Assembly (NCBI GenBank): GCA_030280995.1
Contig: JASXTE010000001.1
Coordinates: 22,267,106-22,331,105, forward strand
Source of the DNA: Hemileia vastatrix
Taxonomy: Eukaryota > Basidiomycota > Pucciniomycetes > Pucciniales > Zaghouaniaceae
Direction of reading: 5' to 3'
Length of the DNA stretch: 64,000 bases
Below, piece after piece: positions 24,319 through 35,392 of this stretch (positions within the stretch are counted from its first letter, which is position 1; every line of letters starts with the position of its first letter). Both the position numbers and the translations under genes were made by a program. The notes under the pieces were generated by a model. The model saw nothing but the letters and a program-made list of their open reading frames with translations, ran no database searches and was not told the origin of the DNA.

Positions 24319-25819
24319 TGTCAGGCTAGGGTCAAGTACAAGGACGTGAACTAGCTTGAATAGTCAGTTGTCTAGAAGATTTTAATGGTCCTATATGAAT
24401 ACTGTAGTTCTAATCCACTAAGTTGTAAAATATAATCAAATATAAAGGTCTCAGTAATATAATTCTCACTATTCTTATATATGGCTTACAATCTTTATAG
24501 TTGGTAGAAAAATAGATTATATAAATTCAGATACTATTCAAAAGTCTTATAAAAGTACTAATTGATATGTATTGTAATTGATTTGGTTATATTGGTTAAA
24601 TTGTAATGATAAAGAATGAAGAAATACAACCCAAAAACCTCCTCCTTTTATACACACTGAGTTCCCCAATGATTCCCTTGATGTACCACCCAATACACAG
24701 TTAATGACGCCTCTAAACAACTAATAGACATGCCCATTAACATTCCCAGTAACCCATGACATAATTAGAAGATTAACAACCGCCAAAATCCTGTAATAAT
24801 AAGGGAGATCCATCAAAATTAAAGAAAAAGACAAAAAGAGAGTATATGCGTATAAAACAATAATATTAAAGACTAAAGGAGACTTTTTAAGGTTAATAAT
24901 AGCTTAATGATAAGGGGGATTGACTGTAGAAATAATGGGGCTAATCCTGACATTATACTACGTGAAATTCCCATTCAAAAATAACCAAAACTGACTGAGA
25001 AACCACCCAAAAACTTAAAAAAGAGCGTGAGATGTGGGGTAACTACATGCAGTTCTTGGAAGGCGCTTGCACGGGTAAATCCTTGACTAAAATTAGGCGA
25101 ATTTAAGCGTGGTGATGAAATAAAGTGCCAAGAGTGAGGTTATTAATGAAATTAGTGCATATAAACAAGGTCAATGCATTATTAATTAAGCTAGGACACT
25201 AAATAAGCGCCTGTCGCCTATTTTAGTGTGTTTCCCCACATTGGGCGTAGAATGTGGGGTAATTATAGTGTGAAAAAGCTAACTTTGCTAAAAATGAAGC
25301 TATTCACACGGGAAAAAAGCAGGCAGTATGTGGCCAGTACACAGAAGCCATTTCTGGCATAAAAAACACCAAATTTGAAAAGTGTTATTTTTATGCATTT
25401 AAATAGCCAAATCAATAGTTCTAAATGAGCCCAATTGATCTGTCACAGCGCAATTTTGATATTCTCAATTTTATAGCGCATATAGTCAACTTTTAAGTGA
25501 AATAAAGCGCATTTCTTGTTTTTTGCATAAAACAATGAATATAACAGCTTTAAGTGTACTTAAAAATTATGTAGCCTTATAATTTAGTTTCTTAAGATTA
25601 CCCTAACATATTCCAACTTAATATTAAGTACATAAGACCTATAAAAGTTGGATATATGCGTGTATATAAGGTGTTATAATGGCATTTTTTGTGTATTATC
25701 ATAATTTTACTTATGTATACTATTTGTGTACTCTCATTTATTATTCCCATGTATAGTTCATGTGTTTAACATAACTTATAGTTACTTTTTACTCAGTCCT
25801 GGAGATATACAGGCTGACA
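24319..25819 (-). repeat. 5' LTR of Gypsy-1
   Basis: 1501 bp, same length as its partner. On the minus strand U3 runs from 25819 to about 24615. R and U5, about 300 nt, end at 24319, two bases before the primer-binding site. Confidence 0.95.
24646..24653 (-). promoter_or_regulatory. TATA box in the Gypsy-1 5' LTR
   Basis: TATAAAAG followed by GAGGAGG on the minus strand. Transcription would start about 30 bases downstream, near 24615, leaving R-U5 of about 300 nt. Confidence 0.65.
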
Positions 25820-25824
25820 GGGGG

Positions 25825-26352
25825 TATGGAGACATTCCTAGAGGTGGTTGTTTCTTGAGTTTTAAGGATTAGAATTGAGGATTCTGATGAGATTTTTTCA
25901 AATAACTACTTGGTGCCAATATATAAACTATATTTTAGGAAAAGAAAAGTTAGTGTAAGAAGATAAAAGAGATAGAGTACTAGATATTACATAAAGTAGG
26001 TGTCTGTTTATCACAAGGCATTTTAATGACCTATTACTTAAAGAAAGTAAAAAATTCTTATATCAAGGGAATAAAGAGATAAATATATATTACTATTGGG
26101 ATTTTTAAGCTGTACTAATACAAATAAATGTGATAAGCAAAAGATAATATTAGTAAAATTGAGAGAACTAAACAAATTGAGAAATGTAGTACAAAAAAAG
26201 AGGGTTTATATATTACCAGAAGCAGGTTTTTGATAGGGGATCTCTTACAATGGGATCAAGCTAGCATGCATATTGGAAAATAGTCTGATGATAATAATGG
26301 GGTTAATAGTGAAAGGGAAGTAACTAGACATAAACATTGTGGTCTTCCAACA
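25825..26352. other. Unassigned sequence, possibly an old LTR end
   Basis: No gene seen. The right edge (TCTTCCAACA at 26352) followed by a primer-site-like sequence suggests it could end in a degenerate LTR, but no partner or start was found. Confidence 0.3.
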
Positions 26353-26353
26353 T

Positions 26354-26364
26354 TGGTGGAGCCC
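26354..26364 (+). other. Possible primer-binding site of a lost retroelement
   Basis: TGGTGGAGCCC after CCAACA-T. It closely resembles TGGTGGCACCC just behind the Gypsy-3 LTR at 39221, which suggests a relative of Gypsy-3. No gag follows. Confidence 0.3.
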
Positions 26365-27420
26365 TGTGTTGGTTTATTTGGTGTTGTTTTGGTATGCCTT
26401 AAATGGCATTGTTTAAATAATTGGGTATATTTTGGGAATTACGCAGAAAATATTGAGACTACGGGGATCTGGATAGTACTATTGGATAGCCCCGGTTTTT
26501 CTCTATATTTTATGTCTTGAGGAGATTTTTCATAGCTTAAGTGTTTGGGGGATAAATTCTCACTTTTCATTTTAAAAGATTGCTGTTGAATTTTGTTTTT
26601 CATGTTTCACGTGCTAATATTAAGTCTTAGGGTTAATTTCTTAGTACCGTTGGAAAGAGTGGAATTTTCTCTAAATTTCATGTCTCAAAGTTGTTATAGC
26701 TTAATTATGTGTTTTAAGGGTTTTAGTAGTTGTAGGTGAATTTTCTAAGTTGTTTGGGTGTTTTTAGTGGTTTTCTGGCTTCAGGGTGGTCAGGCTGCTT
26801 CAGGCGGGCTTCTCAGTGTCGGGCGGACAGCCTGTCTCAGTCCTAGAGGTCTGGGAAGTGCTTCTAGGGAGTTTTTATGCAATTTGGTCGTCAGGAATTC
26901 CGGATTTGCAGGTGTGCATGGGCTCTTGATTAGTAGTCTTTGTGTATATAGTGAATAAGACAGTTTGGGGAAACTTTAATTATCATACAACCATCTGGAG
27001 GTGATATCCTTGTTCCTCACTCAGTTTTCACTGTTTTCTGGCCACAATTTGGCTGTGTTTTTTGCAAGTGAGTTCTTCATTTAACTTAACTTAGCAACTG
27101 TTTTCTCTGTTATAGTCTTGAAAGATATAGCAAGTATTATTGCTGTCTCTGGTGTGGATTTGCAACCTACATCAAGTATCATTGCTTTCTTTGGTGTGGA
27201 AATTAGTCTACATTTCAGTTTTTTGGTTTGGTAGTCTGTCTGGAGACTACTTTCTTGACTGATCAAGCAGTCAAGTGTATTTGGGAAAGGGACTTTTGGT
27301 AACAGGAACCAATTTACTGTAACAGGTAAATCTCACTTGTTTTTCTAAAGGGACAGGGGTTTTTCTTTCTGGTTTTACTCCAACTCCCTTGGTCAAAGCC
27401 TATAGCTAGTACTATAGGAT
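26365..27420 (+). other. Non-coding, possible retroelement leader or LTR remains
   Basis: No credible protein. Contains two similar stretches (about 26500-26560 and 26660-26720, both TTTTCTCTA..TTT..ATGTCT). A segment at 27350-27410 (GGGACAGGGG, CCAACTCCCTTGGT) resembles 39143-39180 in the Gypsy-3 LTR. It is probably a mosaic of decayed LTR material. Confidence 0.35.
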
Positions 27421-27611
27421 TGTCTACAATGGGACATTTATTAATTTTTATAAATTACTAAATTTACTTATTGTACTTAGCTAGTTAATTGTAAGTAATA
27501 CATAAGTAAATAATAGATAATTAATTTTTAATAAGAATTAAAAAAGGCGTGGCTTCATCTCAGTAAGATAATCAATTATTTTACTGGATAAGTCTAGTAG
27601 CCTGGCTGACA
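27421..27611 (+). repeat. Short solo-LTR-like element, copy 1
   Basis: 191 bp from TGTCTACAATGGG to GTAGCCTGGCTGACA. It aligns along its length with 36965-37172. Its end resembles the chromovirus LTR ends here (GCCTGGCTGACA in Gypsy-2). No convincing target duplication. It could be a solo LTR of a compact family or a deleted longer LTR. Confidence 0.45.
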
Positions 27612-28751
27612 TATTCAGGAACAGAAAAAACTTTCTGAGTCCTTTCTTTTACTAATTTTTTTTCATTTCAATGACTATATACATTTTCAAAAAAATTATT
27701 TATCATGTTTTTGTTGGAACTTAGATTGAACTCTCAATGCAATCTTGTTTCCAAGTGTGGTTAAAGATAATTTAAGCCATGAAAAAATTTATACTTTTTT
27801 AGAAGTTATATTAATTACTTTTAAATATAAAAATAATTATATTTTTATATCAAAATATTTTTATTAAATACTTTGAAGTTCTGAAAATAAGTACAAATTA
27901 AGAATCATTTTTAGAAAATATTATATTAAAAATAGTTTTAAGTTGATTATATATTATTATGATATGATTTCTTTCCATATAACAGATTAAGAAACTACCT
28001 AAAAATAATTTTTATACAACTATATTATATAAAAAAGACATCAGCTCTTCTGCTTAGATTTGAAGTACTTCAAAAAAACATTATTTTTGCCTTAGGTACA
28101 CATTATATAGAGTATTCAGAGCATCATATTAGTTTTTTAGACTTATACATGTAAGTTGAAGGGAAGCCTCACAGGATAAAATTGGTCATTTTGTAAAAAA
28201 AAATAAGTAAATAACTTTTAAATCAATATATATTTTTATAAAAAGTCAAATTTTAATATTTATGTTTTGCTTTAAATCTTTTATGAAGATTTGAAATTTT
28301 TCTATTTAAATTAATTTTTATAACAATATACTCATTCCAGTATTGCTTTGTGATAAGGCCAATTTCAAGAAAATTTTTAAATTCTTCTGTTTAAATAAAA
28401 TATCAAAGGGATTGTTTTTCATACACTTAGAAATTGAATAGAAACATCATATAAGATCTACAAATCAGCATAAATATCTTATTTCCAATAAATCATTGAT
28501 AAATCTTGAACCCATATATTTTATTATACAATTGTGTGTGAGTGTTCAGTTGTGAATTACTCCTATCAAAACTTTAATTCTAATGACTAAAAAAGCGTAC
28601 CTGCAATGTTTCATTTAATTTATTTTTCAACACCATAGAATTGAAATATTTTTTCTTTTCATTTAAAACATGGAATAATATTATTTTTAATCAAAAGATA
28701 ATTGCCTTTACAGCTGCTTTTCTACATGCATATAATCTAAATTACCTATTA
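27612..28751. other. AT-rich stretch without genes
   Basis: Very AT-rich and without open frames or recognisable repeats. It forms the left flank of the DNA transposon. Confidence 0.4.
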
Positions 28752-28797
28752 GGGGGTTTCAGTTCTGGCAAATCCGCACTTATCTAAGTGCGGATTT
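28752..28797 (+). repeat. Left terminal inverted repeat with palindrome
   Basis: GGGGGTTTCAGTTCTGGC, then a 13 bp stem AAATCCGCACTTA / TAAGTGCGGATTT around TC. It pairs with 35346-35391 with a few mismatches. Confidence 0.8.
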
Positions 28798-29022
28798 CCA
28801 AAACACACTAGCCCCAATACTGGTGGATTTCAAAATGAAATAAGTCACTTATTTCACTCAAATCTGCACTTTCTCAACCAAAAGTGCTAATTTCACCATC
28901 AAGTCCCATTTTACTGATTTGTAAGCATCATCCCATTCATACGCAGCACTCCGCAGCATAACACTTCATAACTCAAAACATTGTACATTGTTTACATCTT
29001 CATATAATATCATATAAGAGTT

Positions 29023-30477
29023 ATGCCTTCCTTTCTCCCAATCCTTCCCCCAATCATCATCATCATTCCAACCGTCTACCACCAAGCTCCTACTCATTCT
29101 CCTGATTCCCCTTCACCTTCAACACAGTGTGTCCGTCAATCCTCTGTTTCTCCCATTTCCAGCCTCAATTCCATTCAAGTAAATAGTTTCTCACCATCTC
29201 CAAGTCCTCTTTCCCATAAATCTTTTGTTTCCAAATTGGGTTCGGTCTTCAAAGCTCCCTTCACTAATTCTGTTTCCCCAAGTAAGTCTGTTTACTAATG
29301 GTATCAGGCTGTGATGGATCATGTTTGTTTTTTTCTCTCTCTCTCTTCAGGATCCGATACTTCTTATGGTCATTGAGCCTACAGTCAATCACCTCTTGAT
29401 TGCGCTACTAAGATACCACCCGTCTCAAACCTTTCCCCTATTGGCGGTACAAATTTTCAGTCTGTTTCTTTGTTCCTTTTATGATTTCAATCACTTTAGG
29501 TAGACTCATTCTCATTGTTCATCGTTAGTGAACAAATACCCAGCTATTCCCAATCAACCAAGTTGGAACTCCAATCTCCCCCTGAATATTTACCTTCCAT
29601 GCCCAACATTTCTTCTAAATCAAAGACTGTTGATGATGATCCAGTCCACCCCAAACTTCCTGAAGAATTATCACCCGCCAAAAGAATCATAAGAGACACG
29701 TTAATGCGAGGTACTTTACAGGTTGTCAACGGCATCGATACCATGAATAGTCGTGCTTCAAATCACATGTCGGATCACTCACCTCCAATAATGTCTGAAA
29801 AATTATCATCCCATCCAGTTTCCCGCGGAGTTAAAGCTGGAACCTATATACAGTGATGAGGAACTGGGAGTACGAATAAAAAAGAAATTGGGTAATACCT
29901 CAAAAACTTTTCCTTCATTATTCAGTCATGACTTGAAGGTATTATCCCTTGTTAATCACAATTTTTATCAATTGTGCCGGTCTAACTTGTGGCAAGTAGG
30001 TTGTTATTTCATCCTTCAATGCACATATAATTATCTTTTTCTTGAACTAAAGTTTCATTTTACTCTTTTTGAACATTCTTCAAACAGCAATTGAATCTAA
30101 TGGGACATGCATTCTCCCCAGCAATGAAAACGTTAGTCAACAAAATTTTGCCTCCTCAAGGTCAATACGCTTGTAAATTGCTGTGGGTTGTCACTCACAC
30201 CCTGAGTAGTAAATCCGAAATTGAAGAATGGTATGATGAACATCATGAGTTGGATGATGAAATTTGCTATCATTCTCATTATAGTGACGATGATTATAAT
30301 GATTCAATTTATTCCCACAAGGAGGAAGCCTACACAAATTTTTGCATTGATAAGGGTGATCTTGATCGGAAGGAGTGCTGTAAATTATTTCACGAAATTC
30401 TGAAATCATGTGTGAACTGGAAAATTGGCATGTCCCTGAAACATACTCATAGAGCATTCTTTATGCAATTTATTTGA
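29023..30477 (+). pseudogene. Ser/Pro-rich multi-exon gene, broken
   Basis: ATG at 29023 opens exon 1 (to 29281; Ser/Pro-rich, MPSFLPILPPIIII...). The first intron is convincing: donor A|GTAAGT at 29282, branch TTTACTAAT, acceptor TCTTCAG at 29350. Exon 2 starts RSDTSYGH, then hits TGA, and continues AYSQSPLDCATKIPPVSNLS. Later coding blocks are VDSFSLFIVSEQIPSYSQS to about 29856 (with ELSPAKRIIRDTLMRGT), a shifted frame LEPIYSDEELGVRIKKK, an intron-like gap to acceptor AAACAG near 30087, and an acidic block with LPPQGQYACKLLWVVTHTLS and KECCKLFHEILKSC ending at 30477. The exon plan and composition echo the fragment at 32809-33637. Function unknown. The stop and frame change mark it as a pseudogene, or my exon model is wrong in the middle. 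Confidence 0.5.
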
Positions 30478-31044
30478 TCTATATTCAATTTCCCTCAAAC
30501 TTCTCTATAATTTTTTTTCCTTATGTTTTTATCAAAGTAAGTGACCACTCCTTTTTCTTTTTCATGCCTATGTATCTGATATATCTTTATTTCTATAAGT
30601 AATGCACACTCAAATATATGTAGGACCCATTCCTGGATAATGGTGGACTTATTTAACTCCACTTGTTGTCATTTCCAGTATAGTTTTATGCCATTTTTTT
30701 TTAAAAAAAGACAGAATGAGGGCTAGGTTAGTTTGAGTTTCATTTACTTTTAGTTATAAATTCTCTTGAAACCTACATTTCATTTCCCACCCAAAAAAAA
30801 ATATTGAATTTGGTACAGTGGTTACTAAGATATTGTTGACCTTATAAAAGTTGAGCCTTTTTTTTTCTTAACTATTACATCATTAGAAATGTAGACTTCT
30901 GAAATGCTTATTGATGACTTGTTTTCTTGAATTTACTTGTGATTCACATTTATTTCCTTGAAGTCAATTACTTTATCTTTGTGTCTTAGTCTGAATGAGT
31001 TGTAGGAGTGAGGAGTGAGGAGTGAATGCCAAGAGTGACTGACG
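30478..31044. other. Spacer without genes
   Basis: AT-rich, with T and A runs. No ORF or repeat of note. It separates the Ser/Pro-rich gene from the armadillo-like fragment. Confidence 0.4.
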
Positions 31045-32192
31045 ATGGCCATAGATGATCTTCTGGTCAGCGTCCTGACTGGGGAAGTGGATCTCACTCA
31101 GCAGCACATGCTCAGCCATCTGGCCAGCCAGGCTCAGAGCATCACAGACCAGCTCAGAAGTCATGACAACAGGCAGCCAGTTGGTCTCTCTGACGTCCCC
31201 AATGCTGCACTTGCCCTCTTGGACCTGCTCACCAACGCTTTTTCCCTGCCATCAATCCACTCTCTCCTCACCGTCAAGCAGCTTCTCCGTCTCATTGGAA
31301 ACCTTGTCCATTCTCATGACCACAACAGGCGTCTCGCTATCCAGCTCAATGCCCAAAATATTCTCTCCATCCTCATCCCTTGTTTATCTCAAGCCTTTCT
31401 CAATAATCCCTTTCATCACCATCAACTCATCTCCCAGACAATTGACATTGCTCTCGCTGCTCTCTTCAATCTTGCCTTCCAGTTTCATCCTGCTCAACGC
31501 TGGTATCCTTCAATTTGATGTCTCAAATTTTACTTGAGTCACATTATTCTGTTCAAGATGATAAACGACAATCAGATGATGACGATGGTAGTCGTTCTAG
31601 GAAATGGACTTGGTCAATTGATTTTATTGTTTTATGTCTTGTCGGAAGTGAACATTATGATTTAATTTGGAGTAAGATTGGTCAATGTGGAGAGACTGGT
31701 AAGGGTGATGGTGTAGTGACAAAAATGGGAGGTGCCAAAGAAGTAGCAACAGTAGCAACAGCTGAAAAACTAAGTGAAGAAGATGAAAAAACTCTAGCAA
31801 CAAATGAAGAAGTAGCACCAGCAACAGCAGCTGAAGTAGTAACTAAAGCAGAAGAAGCAATGGCAACAGTTAAAGAAGTACCAACAACTGTGAACCTCCA
31901 AGATCTCAACATCAACTTTGGGGGTTTATTTTCCGACTACTTGGCATGGTCACAACCTATAAGTATAGACCCAGAACATAAATTCATTCAGACACTCACT
32001 AGTCTTGTGGATATTTCTCTCACTACTGGTTCACATTTTCAACCTTTCACAGAACAATTTGTTGTGGACATGATCAAAAACATGCCACTTCTTAAATCTT
32101 TTTGTTGCAATCATATATGTTCTGCCTACAGTGAACTTCCTGCAAATAGTCAGAATGTAGATACTTACACTTCTCCTCTTGCTCTACATTAA
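31045..32192 (+). pseudogene. Armadillo-like host gene fragment captured in the transposon
   Basis: ATG at 31045 starts MAIDDLLVSVLTGEVDLTQQ. Helical repeats follow: AALALLDLLTNAFSLPSI, HSLLTVKQLLRLIGNLVHSH, LNAQNILSILIPCLSQAF, IDIALAALFNLAFQFHPAQ. The frame stops at 31516 and resumes in another (ISQILLESHYS... near 31520) through an acidic stretch of Ala/Glu/Thr repeats and a last block (FGGLFSDYLAWSQPISID, NMPLLKSFCCNHICSAYSEL) to 32192. Helical repeats with L-rich pairs fit an armadillo fold; a fungal relative of Rap1 GTPase-GDP dissociation stimulator is my best guess, not proven. GC content and G/C-ending codons are clearly higher than in neighbouring DNA, as expected for a recently captured host gene. 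Confidence 0.5.
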
Positions 32193-32808
32193 TCTAACCT
32201 CAAGAGCCTTACAATTCTATGTTTAATAAACGCAGCGTGTGTTGATCTATCGTGGAGTAACCTTGCTTGGCATAATCACCTTGCACAGATTTCGTTTATT
32301 AATTGTAATCGATTTTCAGAATGAGCCCTTCACAAACTTGTAGAGAAATGGGCGTCTTCTTTAACTTCTTTAAATTTCAAGTCAATGTACTCAGAAAACT
32401 CGGATGAGTTAGTTTCCATGGGTTGCTCAGAAGGCAATAAATCTTATTATGGGCTGCCTCATCTTGAGAATTTTACAGCAAGCATCAAGTTCCCTATTCA
32501 ATTTGTTTGAATATTTTCAAATTGCAAAAAGATCACATATTTACAACTGGGCTGCACAGAACAGAAACCTATATATATATCTGATATCAAGGATATTATT
32601 AACAATGGAATATTTCCTTGACTCAACACATTAAATCTTGTTCAAGGGTCCCCTTACGTGACTTCTTGGATTGTGTAACCAACCCACTTCCTCACAGTAT
32701 GGTGCAAGCCAAAAGTCTTGGAATCTTCAGCCACTTGTCTTTTTTTTTCAAAAAAAAAAAAAAAATACCATCAATTAATCACCGGCCTTCTTACTCAACC
32801 TTGTGAGA
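32193..32808 (+). other. Possible decayed continuation of the captured gene
   Basis: Short protein-like islands appear (LRILQQASSSLFNLFEYF near 32456; SCSRVPLRDFLDCVTNPLPH near 32635) between stops and frame changes. They may be remains of the same host gene. A T8-A14 run lies at about 32740. Confidence 0.3.
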
Positions 32809-33637
32809 AATTCCTTCATCTCCTTCCCTTGGAATTTCGTCAACGTCCTCCTTAACGCTTCCTACCTCAACCAATCAGTCGGTTAGTCCCCTCATCAACC
32901 CTTCCGACACCACACTATCTACTCGAACTATCTCTTCATTGCCAGTTTCTGTGACTCCTCCCACTAAAGCACATGTCACTCCACCAAATCAATATTCTTG
33001 GTGTTCATCCTCCCTGGCTAAGCTGGCTTCAAAATTGGCTCTTCCTCATGCTTCCACCAGTCCTTCAAACTTATCCCCCAAAAACAGCCCCAATAAAAGT
33101 GCTCCCCCTTCACCTCACTCAAGGAGTCCTCGTCCACATTATACTTCCATGCTTGGTACTAAACCACTTGATTCATCTCACAGACCCCCCAAGCCAATCA
33201 TTTCCACTTTAAACTATCATCCTGATTCTGAAAGCTGCTCTCCATCAAATTATTTTCCCAAAGTCATGGCATATGGTAAGGTTTTCTTTTAATCTCCTCA
33301 TTCATTCACACATACTAATTGTTTCTTATATATATATATATATATATATATAGATTCATCCAGAGCTAGACTATTGTCTGAACCACCTATTGTTTTTCAA
33401 ACCAATGTTAGACCAATGTCACTCTATACCACTTCAACTCCTTATAGTCCTCTTTCTAGGACATTGGTGACAGGCCATTATGGGGCTCTGGAATCTTGTC
33501 AAGACTTCACGCATTTCGGTTACTCTTTCCAGATTAGTCAAAAGTTAATACAACGAATAAACAAGTTAAAAAAAGAAGAAAAAGGAAATAAATTTAAAAA
33601 TTCTTTAGGTAGATTTAAAAAGTATGGGGATTCATAG
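32809..33637 (+). pseudogene. Ser/Pro-rich gene fragment with one clear intron
   Basis: An open frame without start codon begins after a TGA at about 32807 and reads IPSSPSLGISSTSSLTLP, then PPTKAHVTPPNQYSW and a Ser/Pro/His-rich stretch. The intron 33276-33353 has donor G|GTAAGG, branch TACTAAT (33313-33319), a (TA)n run and acceptor TATAG. It joins in phase to DSSRARLLSEPPIVFQ and a Lys-rich end (KLKKEEKGNKFKNSLGRFKK) at 33637. Composition and the position of the first intron recall the 29023 gene, so the two may be diverged duplicates. Function unknown; the 5' end is missing. Confidence 0.5.
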
Positions 33638-33946
33638 AGTCACCAAATATTTAATATTCTTCCAAAAAATTTTTAATAAATAAATATGATATTTCAATTT
33701 ATGAAATTAAAATAATGGGCCAACGACCATGTGTTGTATAAAAGGTAATCATGATAACATTAATTTGTTTCATGGGGTTCCTCTAGCCTATACCTGTGGA
33801 AAGTCCCAAACCTAGTTTCTAGACTTGATCTGCATTTTGGCATGAGGAATTGTCATTACTTTAAAAGTAGTAAATTTGACATATCTTATTTATATATTAA
33901 TTAATTTATGTAATTATATTAAATTTTGATGACTTTCACCCTTTAC

Positions 33947-34074
33947 TTCAATAAAATGCAGGGGAGGGTATTGCCAATTTTTTAAATTTGACATGTGAAA
34001 TTGATGACTTAAAAAAATTTGGTGGTACCCACCCCTTGTTTCAATAAAATGCAGGGGAGGGTATTGCCAATTTT
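33947..34074. repeat. 35-base perfect direct repeat
   Basis: The same 35 bases (starting TTCAATAAAATGCAGGGG) stand at 33947-33981 and 34040-34074. The second copy is inside the last exon of the Myb/SANT-like gene; the first lies just past its stop. This looks like a local duplication of the coding end. Confidence 0.9.
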
Positions 34075-35037
34075 GTTTTCAAAATAATCCTCAAGGGAGC
34101 CAAATGAGCTTGATGAAGTATTACCACGTTTTAATAGATGGTTCAAGTTCATTGAAGTTGAGGCTTGACACTTTAGTTTGGAGCTTGAGCAAGAGGCTTC
34201 AGGAAGTTCATCTAAAGCAGCTTCTAAAGTGGGATTCACATTTCCTGAATCAGGATTATTTAATGGAGATTGAGTTTGAGTAGGAGGAGACTAGAATGAA
34301 AGAGAAATTCAGAGAGGAATTGAAGAAAAAACAAAAAGTAAACATACATTTAAATTTTGGGCCTCTGAGGATTCAGATCTGCTGCGATATAATTGTTCTG
34401 CTTGATAGTCGGGATCATCTTCAGCTGAACTATGGTTAGAAGGTGGAGGGGATTGATCCTGTTGATGTACAGGTATTTCAGGAAGATTAATTGATGGTTG
34501 AGATCCAGAGGGTATATCCTTAGTAGTATCGTGTAGAAACCAAGGTTTTACATCAACTCGGGAGCCAAAAAGAATATCCATTTCCTCATAGAAAGGACAC
34601 ATGACATTGAGCTTTTCGGAAACAGTAGTAATTCCAATCTCCAAATCATCATCGTCAATACCAAAGCCAGTTTCATTTACAGCATGATGAGTCTTTTTAT
34701 ATTTTGAATGGTAACTCTTAAATCTCTCCTTCATTTGTTTAGGATTGATATCGATTCTCCCCCTTGTTTTCTTCCTTACTTCATTGGCCATCAACAAGTA
34801 GCCATTAACCTTTGAAGAAGGTGGACGTCCAATACGAGTGGACTTTTCACATCCAAAACATGCTTCAAAATTTGATTTTATTTTAAGGAAGTTGATTATG
34901 ATGAGATAATCATCCTTTTTAAGCTGACCTGAACCTGCCTTTGATTTTTCAGGTGTAGGGCTTGCTTTACAAGGAGACTTTTGTGACAAAGCAGATTTTT
35001 GAGTTACCTTTTGAGATTTGGAATGTCTGGGAGGCAT
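34009..35037 (-). CDS. Myb/SANT-like DNA-binding protein, rust-expanded family
   Basis: Two exons, 35037-34348 (230 codons) and 34290-34009, around a 57-nt intron (GTATGT ... TTCTAG) in phase 0; product about 323 aa. I chose the ATG at 35037 (MPPRHSKSQK) because upstream codons lack an ATG in frame. Residues 1-40 are basic and Ser-rich. About 41-165 is the conserved part: KKDDYLIIINFLKIKSNFEA, GRPPSSKVNGY (71-81), RIDINPKQMKERFKSYHSKY (94-113), EKLNVMCPFYEEMDILFG (141-158). I remember many rust proteins with this pattern (DDY, FLEIK, F-ACFG, GRPP, RVDIN, MKERF), read as a Myb/SANT-like fold that binds DNA. Residues 166-323 are Ser/Pro/acidic and variable. It is the only intact gene of the transposon and may bind its ends; that role is inferred. 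Confidence 0.7.
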
Positions 35038-35345
35038 TATTAAACTGGAACATAACAAGAAAAAAGATTAAGAGGTAGAAGAAATAAGTAAAACGAATGT
35101 AAACATGCCTGGTCAAAATGTTGAAAATGTCAGGAAGGGGTGTGTGCCGAGGATTGATGGGTAGGTAGCGAGGAAGGTCAGTGTGTCACATGTGACAGGG
35201 ATGGGGTAAGAAAGGAAGGGATGTTTTTTGGCCAACATGTGGTTGTGAAAAAAATGGGAAAAAAGTGCTGATTTGAGGTCATAACTGACACCCATTTTGG
35301 AAATAAGTGACTTTTTTGCAAAATTTAAGTGCTGATTTGGTTTGA

Positions 35346-35391
35346 ATTCCGCACTTAAGTTAAGTGCGGATTTTCCAGAACTGACACCCTC
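35346..35391 (-). repeat. Right terminal inverted repeat with palindrome
   Basis: Reverse complement starts GAGGGTGTCAGTTCTGGA followed by a palindrome of arms TCCGCACTTA and TAAGTGCGGA. The palindrome is kept in both ends, which suggests a function in transposition. Confidence 0.8.
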
Positions 35392-35392
35392 T

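Larger units (their letters stand above)
16095..25819 (-). mobile_element. Gypsy-1: Ty3/Gypsy chromovirus, complete
   Basis: A 9725 bp LTR retrotransposon on the minus strand. Both LTRs are 1501 bp, start TGTCAGG and end GGCTGACA on the plus strand, and differ at roughly a dozen positions by eye, so insertion is recent. A 5 bp GGGGG target duplication flanks it (16090-16094, 25820-25824). Order on the minus strand: 5' LTR, primer-binding site, leader of ~650 nt with an 84-base tandem duplication, ORF1, Gag-Pol, polypurine tract, 3' LTR. The Pol order protease-RT-RNase H-integrase-chromodomain defines the chromovirus branch. Three in-frame stops break Gag-Pol, so this copy is probably not autonomous. 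Confidence 0.95.
28752..35391. mobile_element. DNA transposon, 6.64 kb, with Myb/SANT gene
   Basis: Ends are inverted repeats: left GGGGGTTTCAGTTCTGG, right (reversed) GAGGGTGTCAGTTCTGG. Each continues into a palindrome of stem TCCGCACTTA/TAAGTGCGGA. Subterminal CAAATCTGCACTT or CAAATCAGCACTT motifs recur inside both ends. The target duplication is unclear: TA, ATT or TATT(A/G) all fit. A GGG-type TIR together with a Myb/SANT-like protein recalls PIF/Harbinger, whose second protein is Myb-like, but I find no DDE transposase, so the superfamily is open. The cargo is two Ser/Pro-rich gene fragments, a GC-richer armadillo-like fragment and one intact minus-strand gene. Confidence 0.65.

Noticed and set aside
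26758..26958. A 66-codon GC-richer frame
   Set aside because: No recognisable domain, no splice or promoter context, and it lies in what looks like LTR-type leader sequence.
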